Of a stretch of 64,000 nucleotides of DNA, positions 48,682-61,300 are shown in pieces (the stretch's first letter is position 1; every line of letters starts with the position of its first letter). Origin of the DNA: Lineus longissimus (Eukaryota > Nemertea > Pilidiophora > Heteronemertea > Lineidae). The position numbers and the translations under genes were made by a program. Location: NCBI RefSeq assembly GCF_910592395.1, contig NC_088314.1:16343998-16407997 (forward strand), in the 5' to 3' direction. A model generated the notes under the pieces. It was not told the DNA's origin, made no database searches, and worked only from the letters and a program-made list of their open reading frames with translations.

Positions 48682-48859
48682 CAGTAGAACCTCCCTTAGT
48701 GGACACCTCTCTATTAAGGACACCCTCTCTATTAAGGACACTAGTTTTGGTCCCAAATTGGGTGTTTCTATTTAATTTGACCTCTCTCATCGGGACACCT
48801 CTCTATTAAGGACAGCACTTGTCGATCCCGAGGGTGCCCTTAATAGAGAGGTTCTACTG
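48682..48859. mobile_element. pogo/Tigger-like MITE, 178 bp
   Basis: The ends CAGTAGAACCTCCC and GAGAGGTTCTACTG are inverted repeats with TA duplications at 48680-48681 and 48860-48861. The internal words CTCTCTATTAAGGACACC repeat, as is usual in this group. CAGTAGAACCTC is a characteristic pogo/Tigger-type terminus. No coding capacity. Confidence 0.85.
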
Positions 48860-49211
48860 TATCTACACTTTCTTTGTAGGCTGGCACATAATACAGAGGT
48901 TGTGTATAATCAACGACTCCCCGTCTGCAATTTGAGAGTGAATATTTTTGCAGTCGTCGCATGACAACTTCGATTAAGTTAAACTGACGAGCATTTTCAC
49001 ATTAGGGAGTTTTCGCAAAGCCTCCGAAACGCAAACGTAAACACCCGAAGTCTCGATCATATCAGACTTTAACTAAAATCGTTTGAGCATAATATGTATG
49101 AGGGTTTACTCAGTCATGGATGTGTTTTATGTATTATTGTGTTTGTGATACCATAATGTACATCTTCTTTTAGGAGGCAATTACATTTATTATCAAAATC
49201 TATTATAATAA
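48860..49211. other. non-coding spacer
   Basis: No supported feature. Confidence 0.3.
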
Positions 49212-49552
49212 CACTGGAAGGGGGACGAGTTAAATCACACCTCGGGACGTTTTATCGCCTTGAAATTTGGCACAGATGTTGGTAACATGTTATCCTGATG
49301 CAACGTTTTGTTTATTTCCGAAAATTTACTTCAGCAGAGCAGAAATGATGAATTTTTAATCGGATCACTATCAATTCTCCTCACCATGCACAGAAGCCAA
49401 TTATTATTATTATTATTAAGCCATTACTGTTTAGTTATGCAGTGGCTTAATCAATCACCTGCACTCCCTGTGGGGTGGATAACATTACCTGTTGAACAGC
49501 TGGGTGTAGGGGATGATTGGAACAGCCTGTAACTGCTGACCTGCTGAACCAA
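49212..49552 (-). repeat. dispersed repeat R1, copy C, short
   Basis: Starts ACTGGAAGGGGGACGA like copy A and ends CTGACCTGCTGAACCAA, lacking the distal 500 bp of copies A and B. An ATT microsatellite (about 49400-49419) is inserted. On the minus strand the C-terminal frame again ends STPQGVQVID with its stop at 49447-49449, but one base is missing further upstream, breaking the frame. Confidence 0.7.
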
Positions 49553-50008
49553 CAAGGAAGTTGCATGCACTCATTCTCCATAGCAGACAACCGTCACTGT
49601 GTCGGAGTATTGCACACATCCAAACACTAATGACTATGTGTCCCCTTGTGTTATCATACGCTGCGCCCAGTACCCATTAGGCGAATTGATTACACCAGGA
49701 TCGAATGAAATGTATCCCAACTTGAAGAGATCAGTGCTACTTTTGATGATCAGAAACTAAAAACATGAACAAATCAGTTCCTGACTACAGACCTGGGGAG
49801 ATGAACATTTAGTGGCAAGAAACCTACATGTAGGCCCTAGCGTCGTCGGATGTCATTTGGTCCCTTCTTACTGATTGGCTCACACTTGTTGGTCTTCATG
49901 TAAAGTAAGCTGATGGACGGTGGTTGTCATTGGGAATGAACAGGTCACTTGTGACCTAACCGCTATAATATTTCTATCAGTGGTTATGGTGTGGAGTGTT
50001 ACTTTAGT
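49553..50008. other. non-coding spacer
   Basis: No supported feature. Confidence 0.3.
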
Positions 50009-51393
50009 GCGAGTTGCGAGTTGCGAGTTACAAAGTGCGAGTTGCGAGTTAAAAATGCGAGTTGCGAGTTACAAAATGCGAGTTGCGAGTTACAAAGTGC
50101 GAGTTGCGAGTTACAAAGTGCGAGTTGCGAGTTAAAAAATGCGAGTTGCGAGTTACAAAATGCGAGTTGCGAGTTACAAAGTGCGAGTTGCGAGTTACAA
50201 AGTGCGAGTTGCGAGTTACAAAGTGCAATTGATGGTAGTGATTAAGCTTATTGAGCCCGTCAGTCTGCGGTGCCGCTCGCTGCTGTTCCCTTCCCCTCTG
50301 TAACTTCTGAACGACACAATATTTTGGGTTGAAATTTGGTCTGCTGATAGAGGGCGGGCCAAAGGTGTGTCGCGTCGAAAAATCGGCCGAGTTTGATTCT
50401 CGAGTTGGCCACCAGGGGGCCAAAACCAAAAACACTTAAAGTGTTAGAACTCGCTTAATATTCGTCCGATCGTGTTTGATTCTCGACTTTAGAGGTCCAA
50501 ATTCATAGACCCCCCGCAGTGCTTACATACTAAGTGGATGGCCCCATAGTCAGAACATGTCTGATTGTGACCATCCCTATGCTGACACAGTCTCAAGGTA
50601 GACTGCCCAGAGAGGTTTCAAACTACACATTTTTCAATAAACACCCCAACAGCGACGGGGGACATTCATCGCTATGCTTGTTGATTACTGAATGACGTTC
50701 TTCAGGGATCACTTTCCGTGTCCTCAGTGATGGGGCGCTTGGAGAGGGAAGGGAGTACTTTTGCTATCGATTTAACTGCCCCAATGATAGGAAAGATCCC
50801 CTTTTTGGATAGATCTTTGAATATAATAATATAAGTATCTCAGCTGAAAAAGGGACAATTTATTCAAGTGGGACCAGCAAATGGCAGGCTGCACACTGGT
50901 TTGTTTTGTCCACCAAAGATCACAGAGGAACAACTTGCATGAAATTGAGCAAAAAACTTAAGAGTACAAATTCATATCAGTATAAATTTGATTTTTTTCT
51001 ACAATGAATCGACATGGCAATAATGTTACAACAGTAGATTAAGAGGGCTTGTCGACAATTATAGGCTTTAGTGCAGAAGATCAATTTTTCAAACGAACAG
51101 TAATTTTGCATTTTATAATTGGTCCTTTACAAAGTTAGGCCAAACCTTTTTATAAGTTCTGTACACATTTGCTGACAGGTCTGTAAGTAACAGAAGAAAG
51201 GCTAGCAAGACGAGAAAGACATCCATACTTGATTATGTTCAGGGGGCGGAACCTGGAGTTGCTTTGTAACTCGCAACTCGCACTTTGTAACTCGCAACTC
51301 GCATTTTTTAACTCGCAACTCGCATTTTTTAACTCGCAACTCGCACATTGTAACTCGCAACTCGCACTTTGTAACTCGCAACTCGCAACTCGC
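50009..51393. mobile_element. foldback-type element with tandem-array inverted ends
   Basis: The left arm (50009-50225) holds ten units of about 21 bp, GCGAGTTGCGAGTTACAAAGT with length variants. The right arm (about 51261-51393) holds six units in opposite orientation. The outermost 42 bases of both arms are the same, including a tripled GCGAGTT heptamer at the very tip. The 1.03-kb loop has no recognised gene. Inverted ends built of short tandem repeats are the hallmark of foldback elements. No target duplication is evident. Frames through the arms (7-residue period, e.g. VTRNSHF on the minus strand) are by-products of the 21-bp period. Confidence 0.75.
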
Positions 51394-52155
51394 ATAAAAG
51401 AAACCCTCGATGGTGTGTGGTTAATCATTTTCCCTGTCCATTAGCCTAGGTCTATTGACAAGGAATCTTCAATAAAAAAAATCATATTGATTATAAAGTA
51501 AAATCCTTAAGTGTCGGCCATCTTGAGTTCTAACAATGAAATTGATGTGAAGGCAAAATGCACAGCCATTTCACTACGGATGTCGCCCACCCCTTGGCCA
51601 TCCCGATTAAAAAATGTTAAACGGCATCCAGCGAAAATGCGCATAATGTATATGGGGGCTTGGCCTGCAGATCCAGAAACGGTATTTGATCGGTGAGTCT
51701 AGGGTATATACTATATAATCCAGGCGGATCGTCAAGGACCATCGTTTACTTAGAAGATTGTCTGCAAAGAAGTCCTCAAAAAATAACAATCGGATTACAC
51801 TGCCATTGGCCTCCAATATTATTTTATCATCTTTTCCCACTCTTCAAACAAGTACTTCTCCACGGGTCCATTTCTCGTGAAGATACACCATAAACAGTGT
51901 AGCTATATTGTTTATGTAGACGACTTTAGAGACGCTTCTTTGACAGATACATACTGATACAACGAATTCAGCTGCATTTCACATCTTATGTAAACATTCG
52001 TTCGTCCATCCATCCGTCACACCGTTTGTGCGTTCGTTCGTTCGTTTATTCTTTCGCAGACACGGTCACTCAATCACTCAACGGCCAACTCACTGACACA
52101 AACTATCATTCGTTCATTGATCGGTGTAGCCAGAGTCCTTCGTAAAGCCAACTAA
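51394..52155. other. spacer downstream of the GPCR
   Basis: A (TTCG)n-like run lies at about 51992-52060. No gene seen. Likely contains the GPCR 3' UTR; a polyadenylation signal was not fixed. Confidence 0.35.
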
Positions 52156-53214
52156 TTATGCCTGTGTTAATGCCAGGGTCTCTCTCCTCTTCCAACAAAT
52201 AATCATAGTAAAAAATGCACGTCGGAATTGAGACCCACCAATGAAATAAAGGAAAAAATTAACCCCGTGGTTAAAGCAGATCAACATGTCACTGAGGGGT
52301 TAAACACCACTAAGAAAAAGACTTGGGCGTGCTCATCACCGCTTCGCATCAGAATGTAATATACCGCATAGAAAGATGCATTTGGCAAAAGAAGTATCAG
52401 AAACGCTATACTAACTGTGATGAGCATTTTCGTCATGCTGTTCAGCTTCGAACCTTCGCATGAAGTTCCAGATTTCGGGTAATTTCTCCGTTTTGCCTGA
52501 CTTCGACTTACTTGGAACAGTATCGAACTGTTAAAAAAGATAATGCCGAGAAACGGAACTCCAACTGAAAGTATCGGATAGATGATCTCACTGTAAACGT
52601 TGCGGTAAAAGGTGATATAATTTGGGTCCTGTCGGGGAAAGCAGTTCAAAGGTTCACCACCCGAATGTCTGAATCCATACAATATATGAGCATCTGCGCC
52701 ACTGATAAAAACAAAAACAGCCAGAATTACCATGCATGCGATTCTTTTCGTACAGATAAATCTTGCTTTTAACGGATAGGAGACGGATATCCACCTCTCA
52801 AAGCGTAAGCAGCATAATGTTCCAATGAGAGAAATGTGTGAAAACGGTGCCCGCGAATTTGAAACCTCGACAATCCACCCATTGGTACAGAGGAATACCA
52901 CCCCACCGTGAAAGGAATCCCCAAACGAAATCGCCTGTGTAAAGTACGACCGTGTCGGCAACAGCCAGAACAGTGAGGAGAATTCGTGTTGATGATTTCC
53001 CGACCTTGTTGCCATGCACGAAAACCGCCATCGCTAACATATTCGAAATTGACCCAATGACCATTAAGATTGGTATAAGGCGTTTCCGTAGTAGAACGTT
53101 AATGGCAGTGTCAATTTTGATTAAAGAGAGCATCCACTCTGGAAAACCACCAGCTCCCTCATTACCTGAAGTTGTTGACTGTTGTTCATTAATTGCATCC
53201 ATGATGAGTTTCAT
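52156..53214 (-). CDS. rhodopsin-family GPCR (peptide-receptor type), two frameshifts
   Basis: From the ATG at 53214 the frame gives TM1 (GSISNMLAMAVF, residues 54-65), TM2 with LAVAD (D87), the TM3 cysteine C115 and HWNIMLLTL before a stop. The next frame begins exactly with ERWISVSYPLKA, the DRY-equivalent, then TM4, ECL2 cysteine (PLNCF), TM5, TM6 (LLLPNASF) and VVFNPSV. A third segment gives TM7 FNHGVNFFLYFIGGSQFRR, a basic C-tail with CWKRR, and TAA at 52158-52156. One extra T in CTTTGAG (near 52800-52802) and one missing base near 52288-52294 explain both shifts. The last segment is back in the first frame, implying 352 codons. The NHxxxFFLY form of NPxxY and ERW suggest an FMRFamide/peptide-like receptor acting at the plasma membrane. 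The ligand is unknown. Either a young pseudogene or two sequence errors. Confidence 0.85.
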
Positions 53215-55154
53215 CTAATTGTTGGAATATTTAACCAGCATTTGCACTGAGCGATGTTGCCAAAAAACCTATAAGACCGTTTTTATCCAACCGAAAATGG
53301 GCTGTTTCGATATCTGCTAACAATTGAAGTATCAAAGACAAAGGTACCGCCGTTTCAAATTCATTTCATCATAGCTATACTCTCGGGAAAATTATTGGAT
53401 GCCTCCCTCTGTCAGGGTTAGACGCCTACGGACAGTGCGACTCCCTCCGTCGGAGTTAAGACGCCTGTCGACCAGGAGAAACTGACGATACAATCCGAAC
53501 AATTAATCAAATTGACATTTGAATTTCATCTTTATTGGACGTTGATGTTGCTGTGATCTCTGTTGACGAGGTGTGTATTCTACAGTGTACGATGCGTACT
53601 TACATTGCTCGTCAGCTTAACACGTTCTGTCGTTATTCTCTAAACTGGCTTCGGCTCGGAAGAATGAAATAACTTTGCTTCCGGTGAATTGGTGATTGTT
53701 CAGAGATACAGAACGCACGAGCAGCACTGGGGCGTGGTGAATTGTGTATACTGCATAATGAAAAAACATCGCACATATCTGTTGAATGACTCGAGCCTTG
53801 AATGAATCCCCATCTCCATGCGCTGTAGGCTTAAGTTTTCGACACAATGAGACTGACTGATGACAGAGGGTATGAGTTCACCTGCATCTATACAAGAGTT
53901 CTATTTCAACATAAACAGTTTAAAAATTATTGCCTTGACTTGCGAATGGCCTTATATTCAGTGTTCGCGAAAATGTTAAGCCGATGAACTGTTCTGTCCT
54001 ATTTGACAGTGGCGTGAATCTACCCTTAAAACACTGAAATAATGACAAGTAACACCTTTAACGTTTACTCTGTCTATATAGATGATATTTAGCCCTATTT
54101 TCCAATTATAAGAATACAAGATAGTGTTTCACTCGAAGTTGCCTGAAGTCACCTGCACAGTTTTGTACATTCGTGCCCAGCTGATTTCGACAATGTAAAC
54201 GTGAAATCAATGTGAGGTCGAGCCAATCTACTTTGCGGTTGACTATTACTAAGGCCACTGAGCTGTAATTTATTCACTTATTTCAAGACAAAAATTTGAT
54301 TTCTTTGGCAAATTGAACTCATGCTGGAGATAATAGTCAACCTGTGATACATCATAGTTGTGTTGGATTTTACTGAAGGTGTGGCCGTTGACAAGGGCTC
54401 AGAGAATAACAGTGAGAAACATTGGCTTCTAGATTATTTGAAAATTATTGGTTATACGTACATTTACATGTACACTGGACGCAGAAGATCGGCCGAAACT
54501 TGTCTTGTCATAGAGGAAGGACGATCAGCATGACTAAGTGGACTGCATCGGAGTCTACGTTTTGTATGCATCACGAGAGCTTGGAAAGCTGCAACTAGCG
54601 TTAAAAACGGACGCTGAAGCTACATGTATACCAAACCATGCGCAGGCAAATCGAGCTAGTTTTTACCTATAGTCTGATTCGTGCTGTTGCCAATATGAAA
54701 TATGATCGTAAATCGCAATTGTCAGGAGAAACCCGATATAGTAATATTATAATATTTACTCAAAACAATTTGGATACTTCATATTTTCTTAATTTCGAGG
54801 TTTTAGAGGTAAGAGTAACGGTGAACAAACCGCTTTGGTGCACAACATTTTGTATCATTATCAAGTCAACAATAACGGCTGCGACGTACTCCAAGCCCCC
54901 CAAGGGGCCTTGAAGCACGTGAAAGATCTCTTCTGGTTATAGATGGCAATGCATCTGAGAATGAAGCATGAAGTAGATGAAGAACAAGTCATAATGTATT
55001 ATAAATATCTTATCATTATTTATCATCAGTGTTAAGTTTGTATCAAATTTAGAATCGTAATAAGTGAAATAAATGGCACAACGTGATTCCTTGTGAGTTG
55101 AGCAACTTAAAAACGACAAACCTTTATTTTCCGGAAAATACATGTATCGAATCC
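53215..55154. other. spacer upstream of the GPCR
   Basis: A two-unit tandem repeat lies at about 53396-53475 (CTCCCTC(T/C)GTC(A/G)G(G/A)GTTA, ACGCCT). No other gene seen. Confidence 0.4.
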
Positions 55155-56262
55155 GGCTTAATTAGACAAAAGTAAATTAGACAATGCTATATCAAATAGT
55201 AGTCATTTTAGACAATAGTAAATTAGACAATGGTAATTTTAGACAATGGTAATTTTAGACAAGGGTAAATTAGACAATGGTGAACTAGACATAAGGATAG
55301 GTAAATTATACCTAACCCTAACCCCAACACTTAACTCACTTAAAATGAAATTTGTCTAATTTACCTAACCTCATGTCTAGTTTACCATTGTCTAATTTAC
55401 CATTGTCTAAAACGACCGGTGTCTAGATGACTATTTCTAATTTAGGATTTTCTTAAACGATCATTGTCTTGATTACAATTTTCAATTTACCATTGTCTAA
55501 AATGACCGTTGTCTTGATTATCATTTCTTATTTATCATTGTCAAAAACGACCGTTGTCTAGATTACCATTTCTAATTTACCATTGTCTAAAACGACCATT
55601 GTCTTGATTACCATTTCTAATTCACCATTGTCTAAAACGACCATTGTCTTGATTACCATTTCTAATTTACCATTGTCTAAAACGACCGTTGTCGTGATCA
55701 CCATTGTCTAATTTACCATTGTCTAAAACGACCATTGTCTAGATTACAATTTCCTAATTTACCATTGTCTAAAATGACCATTGTCTAGAATACCATTGTC
55801 TAATTCACCATTGTCTAAAACGACCATTGTCTAGATTACCATTTCTAATTTACCATTGTCTAAAATGACCGTTGTCTTGATTACCATTTCTAATTTACCA
55901 TTGTCTAAAACGACCATTGTCTAGTTCACCATTTTCTAATTTACCATTGTCTAAAATGACCATTGTCTAGATTACAATTTTCAATTTACCATTGTCTAAA
56001 ATGACCATTGTCTTGATTACAATTTTCAATTTACCATTGTCTAAAACGACCATTGTCTTGATTACAATTTTCAATTCACCATTGTCTAAAATGACCAATG
56101 TCTAGATTACCATTTTCTAATTTACCATTGTCTAACATGACTATTGTTTCATTTACCATTGCATAATTTACCATTGTCTAAAATGACTATTGTTTGATTT
56201 ACCATTGTATAATTTACTTTGTCGAGAATACCGTTTTCTAATTAACTTGTGTCTTATTTACT
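55155..56262. repeat. large array of ACCATTGTCTAA words with inverted left part
   Basis: From 55155 to 55300 the motif runs as TTAGACAATGGTAA. From about 55345 to 56262 it runs in the opposite orientation as TTACCATTGTCTAA, in units of about 48 bp (ACCATTGTCTAAAACGACCATTGTCT...). The turn is at 55288-55390, where CTAGACATAAGGATAGGTAA and TTACCTAACCTCATGTCTAG pair around a CCTAACCCTAACCCC core. About 18 units in the right part. No coding role is apparent. Confidence 0.85.
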
Positions 56263-57234
56263 CGATACCGCTTCTACCACTTGTATCATCACCCTGGGGA
56301 ATCACTTCAGTAATCAGGCAGGCCTTCCAAGGGGTGGGAATCGAGAATAGATCTTCAATAATTTTGGGTGTGTATAAAACAGAGACCGAAGACCTAAGAC
56401 CCCTCTTAGTTTTTTTCAACTTTTGGGTTACCAGAATATTTTGGGAAGAACCGAGTTACAAAACACAGCTAAATTACATGTAGGTCGTCTCAGACGTCAG
56501 ACTTCTACTTTATTATTATTATCCAATTGTTCCACGCCGTTATCAGATCATCGAACAATGGGATCAACGTTCACTTTGGCATTTCGGGTATTTGCGAAAA
56601 CCCCCTTTTGATAAACTACGCGTACGTGCACAATGATATTTTGAAATCTGACTCGGACTTGTGCATAACATATTGATGTGAGGTTTTTTTTCACGGGTAG
56701 CAGATAAAGAAAATCAAATATAAAAAGCGTTTTTAAAACAGGGATTATAATGCCACTTTTGTATATGATGAACGAGAGCCTGAGACTGTTTCATTCCGTT
56801 TCTTTCTCAATTTAATCACCAACAATGTGCTCTCTTTAAAATGTGATATCAGCTCACTTAGTAAGCATAGTTATTTATCAATTTTCTATAAATACATGTA
56901 TAAGACAGTTATTTTCAGAAATCCGCCAGACGTCAGATTATCCCATTAGCTTTGACATGATTCGTATTGGATGTCAATTGGATGGCTTCATTAAGGTGAT
57001 GTGTATGCATTTTTTGTATTTTAGAATGGTGGAAAGCGCATATAAAAAGTATTCCTTGCTTCAATTTTTTTTAATATCCGAGAGTGAACAGTAGTACGGT
57101 GGCTGGGAAAGGCCACGCATAACACAATTTTTTTCGTTTTCCTTAGAGCAAATTTTTCGTTTTCCCGACTTTATTTCGTTTTCCTGTGATTAATTTTTGT
57201 TTTCCTGACCTAACTAGCGGAGGTCAATTTGGCA
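56263..57234. other. non-coding spacer
   Basis: No supported gene. TTTTCGTTTTCC is repeated at about 57128-57200. Confidence 0.35.
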
Positions 57235-57610
57235 TGAAACCAGGTTTTATTGCAAAAAACTAAGTTGTTTTTAAGTTGTTTTGTATAAAACCAAGTTTTT
57301 TACGTAAAAAGGTAGGTTTATTGGCCATTTGTCCAGTTATTGTTAATAAACCAAGATTCTTTGCTATAATACTAAGTTTATTACCACTGGATGAAAAACT
57401 TATATTTCAGGGAATAAAACCAAGTTTATTTGTTAAACTTGACATTTGTGTATAGAAACAAGGTTTATTAGGTAAAAAACTTGGTTTTATTAAAGAAACT
57501 CGGTTTATTAGCTAATAAACAAGGTTGTTTTAAAAAAACCTATATTTTTTCCAAATAAACTTAGTTTATTAGGTAAAAAACCAGGTTTTTTGAATAAATC
57601 TAGGTTTTTT
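57235..57610. repeat. degenerate AT-rich repeat, CCAAGTTTATT(A/T)GGTAAAAAAC
   Basis: AAACCAAGTTTATT, GTAAAAAAC and AGGTTTATTAG words recur at about 25-45 bp spacing in both senses. Diverged and non-coding. Confidence 0.6.
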
Positions 57611-57624
57611 TAATTACTGGACAC

Positions 57625-57722
57625 TCCGCTTGCCATAGACGGTTACGTTAAATATCCTCTTTCAGTTAATCCCAATAAAATACATAACGACTCTGTTAAA
57701 GCTAACGGTAGCTTCACCAGAT
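57625..57722. mobile_element. hairpin MITE (GTTGTTCAAAA family), partial copy 4
   Basis: GACGGTTACGTTAAATATCC, CTTTCAGTTAATCCCAA and TCTGTTAAAGCTAACG match the middle of the 23095-23253 copy. Neither terminus is well preserved. Confidence 0.5.
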
Positions 57723-58301
57723 CAGCCCTGATGACTCGTCGTCAGCCCAGAAGGGTCATTCGAAATACTAAATACGAAATACGAACAGGAAATGGCGCTG
57801 AGTCTGCGTGCAGACTCTGAAGTCTCCGCCACGGATGGGGGTTTGGGAGTGGCGAGAGGGGATGTTAGATGATTTCAGGGCTCTTATGTGAGGGAGGTGA
57901 TGGGGTGGTGGCTACATTTAAGAAAAACGAAGAATAAACCGATACACGATGCACACAAAATGGCGTCGACCAGATTACGTTAGGAGTCGTAAAACTGCGT
58001 GCGCTTTGTGAAAAAACCGCTGAAAATCGCGCAAGAAAAATTGCGAAACCCAATACTGCACATCTACAAAATAAACGAATAAAGTCAGTGGAAATATTTT
58101 TTTTAGTTCATGCCTTCATTCGCTAAAACTTCGTCTAGATCACTTACCGGAACCTCGTCTCCAGACCGGGCCGTAATGCATACACAGCGTACAGAGATAT
58201 ACATTGTTGTATACCTGGGCACTGGTTGTAACTGGGGGGAAGAATTTGCCTACTTACACAAAACTCTCCGCCGAGCCCCTATCGGGCGCGGCGGAGACTA
58301 A
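57723..58301. other. non-coding, GC-richer stretch
   Basis: GAAGTCTCCGCC (about 57820) and GGCGGAGACT (about 58290) form a short inverted pair, and AATACGAAATACGAA words lie just outside both. This might be a small element, but no termini were fixed. Confidence 0.3.
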
Positions 58302-58390
58302 GTACGAAATACGAAATACGACATTCGAAATTCGAAATATGAAATTCGAAATTCGAAATGCGAAATTCGGGATTCGAAATTCGATATTTA
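58302..58390. repeat. short tandem (TACGAAA/TTCGAAA) array
   Basis: About ten 7-8-bp units, first TACGAAA then ATTCGAA, e.g. GAAATACGAAATACGAC and GAAATTCGAAATTCGAAA. Confidence 0.75.
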
Positions 58391-61300
58391 ATATTCAACT
58401 CAACCAATCAGAATACTTTAATGAAAGCACGTGACTCAGAGAATAGGTAATGGCGAAGCTACCAATGAAGATAACAGTTGTCGATGGCCAGGAAATATTC
58501 ATTTTTATTGTGAAAGAAAATTATTCATAGAGAGGAGTGATCTTTTTGTGAGACAGCCTTCTTTCTTTTCTTCTTTCCACTCCGAGGTGTAACAGGTGTA
58601 CTTGATTTTATTGATATTTCCCAAGATTGTAATTCCTCCTAATAATTAATTTGAAATCTGTATCAAGCCTTCTGATCCCTCTGTTCAATGACTGGCAGTC
58701 CCTATTGTATCTGAACTGCAAGGTCAAGATCTTGCAGCCGCTGGAGGGTTAAACTTGCGTTGACCTGGGTATCGGCTGACGGTTTTATTCTTTTATACCA
58801 AGGACCAACAACCCATATCCAGCGACCGGTAATAGTAATTTAACATATGATTGCGTTTTTATGGGTGGCTGGGAAAGGATATCATGCAATTTTGTTTTCA
58901 AAATAATCTCGGAATTCCGACTTTTTACGACGTCCTTCATGTCTTGTCAGTGGCTGTGCCGTCAACACACACATTTTCATTCAACTTTCCTTTTCACATT
59001 TCGTTCGAATTAAATCATGGTAAGTACCGTATAAGTACAAACATGTTCGTTTGAGAACAACTAAGTAAATATATATTAACCAGAATTATTGCGTGTCAGG
59101 AGTTTAAGCCTCAATTTCGTAAGTCAGAATTCCGAGATAAAAAGTCCGAATTCCGAGATAAAAGTCCGAGATAAAATTTTATTTTTTCAAAATAATCTCG
59201 GTATTTTGTTATAACAGTATTGTAACTATAGGTCACGCACCTGTAATAAAGTTTCGGGGTTTTTTTCTTTTAAAATGGTACTTTCTACATGCTCATAACT
59301 TTTTCCTGGATGTTATCTTGGAGGAACGCTTTGACAGCCAAATAGACCTATCTTAGCCTGTCAAACCATAAAATTTTCGTTGTACGTTATGCATGATAAT
59401 TTCAGGGTTTGGGGAATCTGAAGTTCGGGGGTGACTTTTGACGGCTTTTAACCCGCGAATCAGCTTTTTCACCACGACAAGAAGATATCAAATGAGAGCT
59501 AAGAATCTTAACTTTTTGATTATACCATACCCAAGTGAACGACACTGAGACCTTTGTCAGATTAACCCCTTATGTCTAGAATACTTGTGTGTGCCAAATG
59601 TGAGCCAAAGCATTTGTGACATCTCCTTTTCGAGAGAATGGTGCTCAGTGATACATTATCGGATGATTATAATCAAGGCGTCATTAGATCAGTAGTAGCC
59701 CCTTCTTTATGGTACAACTACATGTATAATATTTGCCAAAAATTGATTATCTCCGACGTATTAACCCTTTGCTTCTGGATTAATTTTTTATTGACTCACC
59801 CTGTAGAAAACGTTACAACAGATTTGAAAGAAACCTCGCTTTTATGAGTACGATACATCAATTTATTCCCACGTGACGTCACACAATGTCATCACAATGC
59901 GCGTTTGCCATTGGTCGATTCGAAAAGTACACATGGTCTTCGCCAGGTAATCGCTAAAGACAGCACTGGAATTGTCTATCAACTTTCCAAACAGCTTTAG
60001 TAAAAACCGCTCCACTTACATGATAAAAGCAAAGTACATTACAGTGCCGGGGCTTCCGCTTGCTCAGTAGGTTCATTGCCGTTCGTTTTCTGTTTTGGAG
60101 GCCAAAGACAGAGATATGTGCGGTGTAGCCTACTTAGCCTGAAAACCGGCTAAAGACGAATCAAATACATTGAAATCACCGGTAAATGATATTTGATAGC
60201 GCCAACAAGCTGCAGGATAGGTCTCTGAGTCAGACGTAGATTAAGATATTACATCGGAAGGAAAATAATAACTAATAGAACAAACCAACTCACCTGTCAA
60301 CATACAAATTGGGTATGTCGCGGACTGATATCCAAAATGGTCGCCACTGAATGTGAAACTGCCATTGATTGTGAGATTGTATCTGAAAAACGCCGCGACA
60401 TTCCCGATACAAAGTACCCTTTGAACACATGAACCCACAGTTTATATTTCCAATCCAATTTTCTAAGTAATTGTCGCATCAAAATGGGTTAACTCGGCTG
60501 AAACAGTCAGACTCAAATTTGATTTATTATCAGGCTTCGCCCAAGGGAGCCGTTAGATGTGATCTGCCGTCACACCAATGACAACTAGGCTGCACAGATA
60601 TTGAATAGTGTTGATCATATTAAGATATGGCTTAGTTTAATTGCCTGATTAATCTAACGTAATAATCACATGGCGGTTATCGGCTGATGGATGTATGAAA
60701 TTGTGCACAAGGTGGGTCATGTGCATAATTCTATGATGTCGCCATCAATATTTCAAGTTCAAATTAAATTCCTTGAGCATATCATATTTCATGACGATTG
60801 ATTAAATAGTACTGAAATTAGAAAGTTGTGTCCCGATGTGAGCATCGATGAAAATATGGCTGATTTAATTTCTTTCAAAAAATAGAACTGCCTTTTGAAG
60901 GGTACATTGTACGCCGTCCGTTCACATATACATGTATTTACTTATGGTACAACTACTCTACATATACATCTAACACCAGGCGACGCAAATAGTCATAATA
61001 CGTGCATGAATGCATCCGTTATCTGTATAAAGTTAAGCATGCATGTATCAGTTTTCCCGATCGCTGCATGGTTATTTAGGGTATTAGCGCACGGGGATTG
61101 TCATGAAAATACTACAACCTTGGTTAATCGTTTCAGTCATCGCAAGTCCGCCAAAAACGGCAGGTTTTCTCTGGTGTCGGCGGTGGCGTTTGTCATTGTC
61201 ATGGAAACGACCACCGAAGTAAATAAAGGGCCTAGGCCGTTAAAAAATTGCCGCATTCGAACACATTGTAAAGTGGTCTAAACTCGTATTAGCAGTTCCC

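Noticed and set aside
50049-50435. 128-residue minus-strand ORF with repeated VTRNSHF.
   Set aside because: It is the 21-bp array read in a frame with no stops. The period is a multiple of three, so long frames are automatic.
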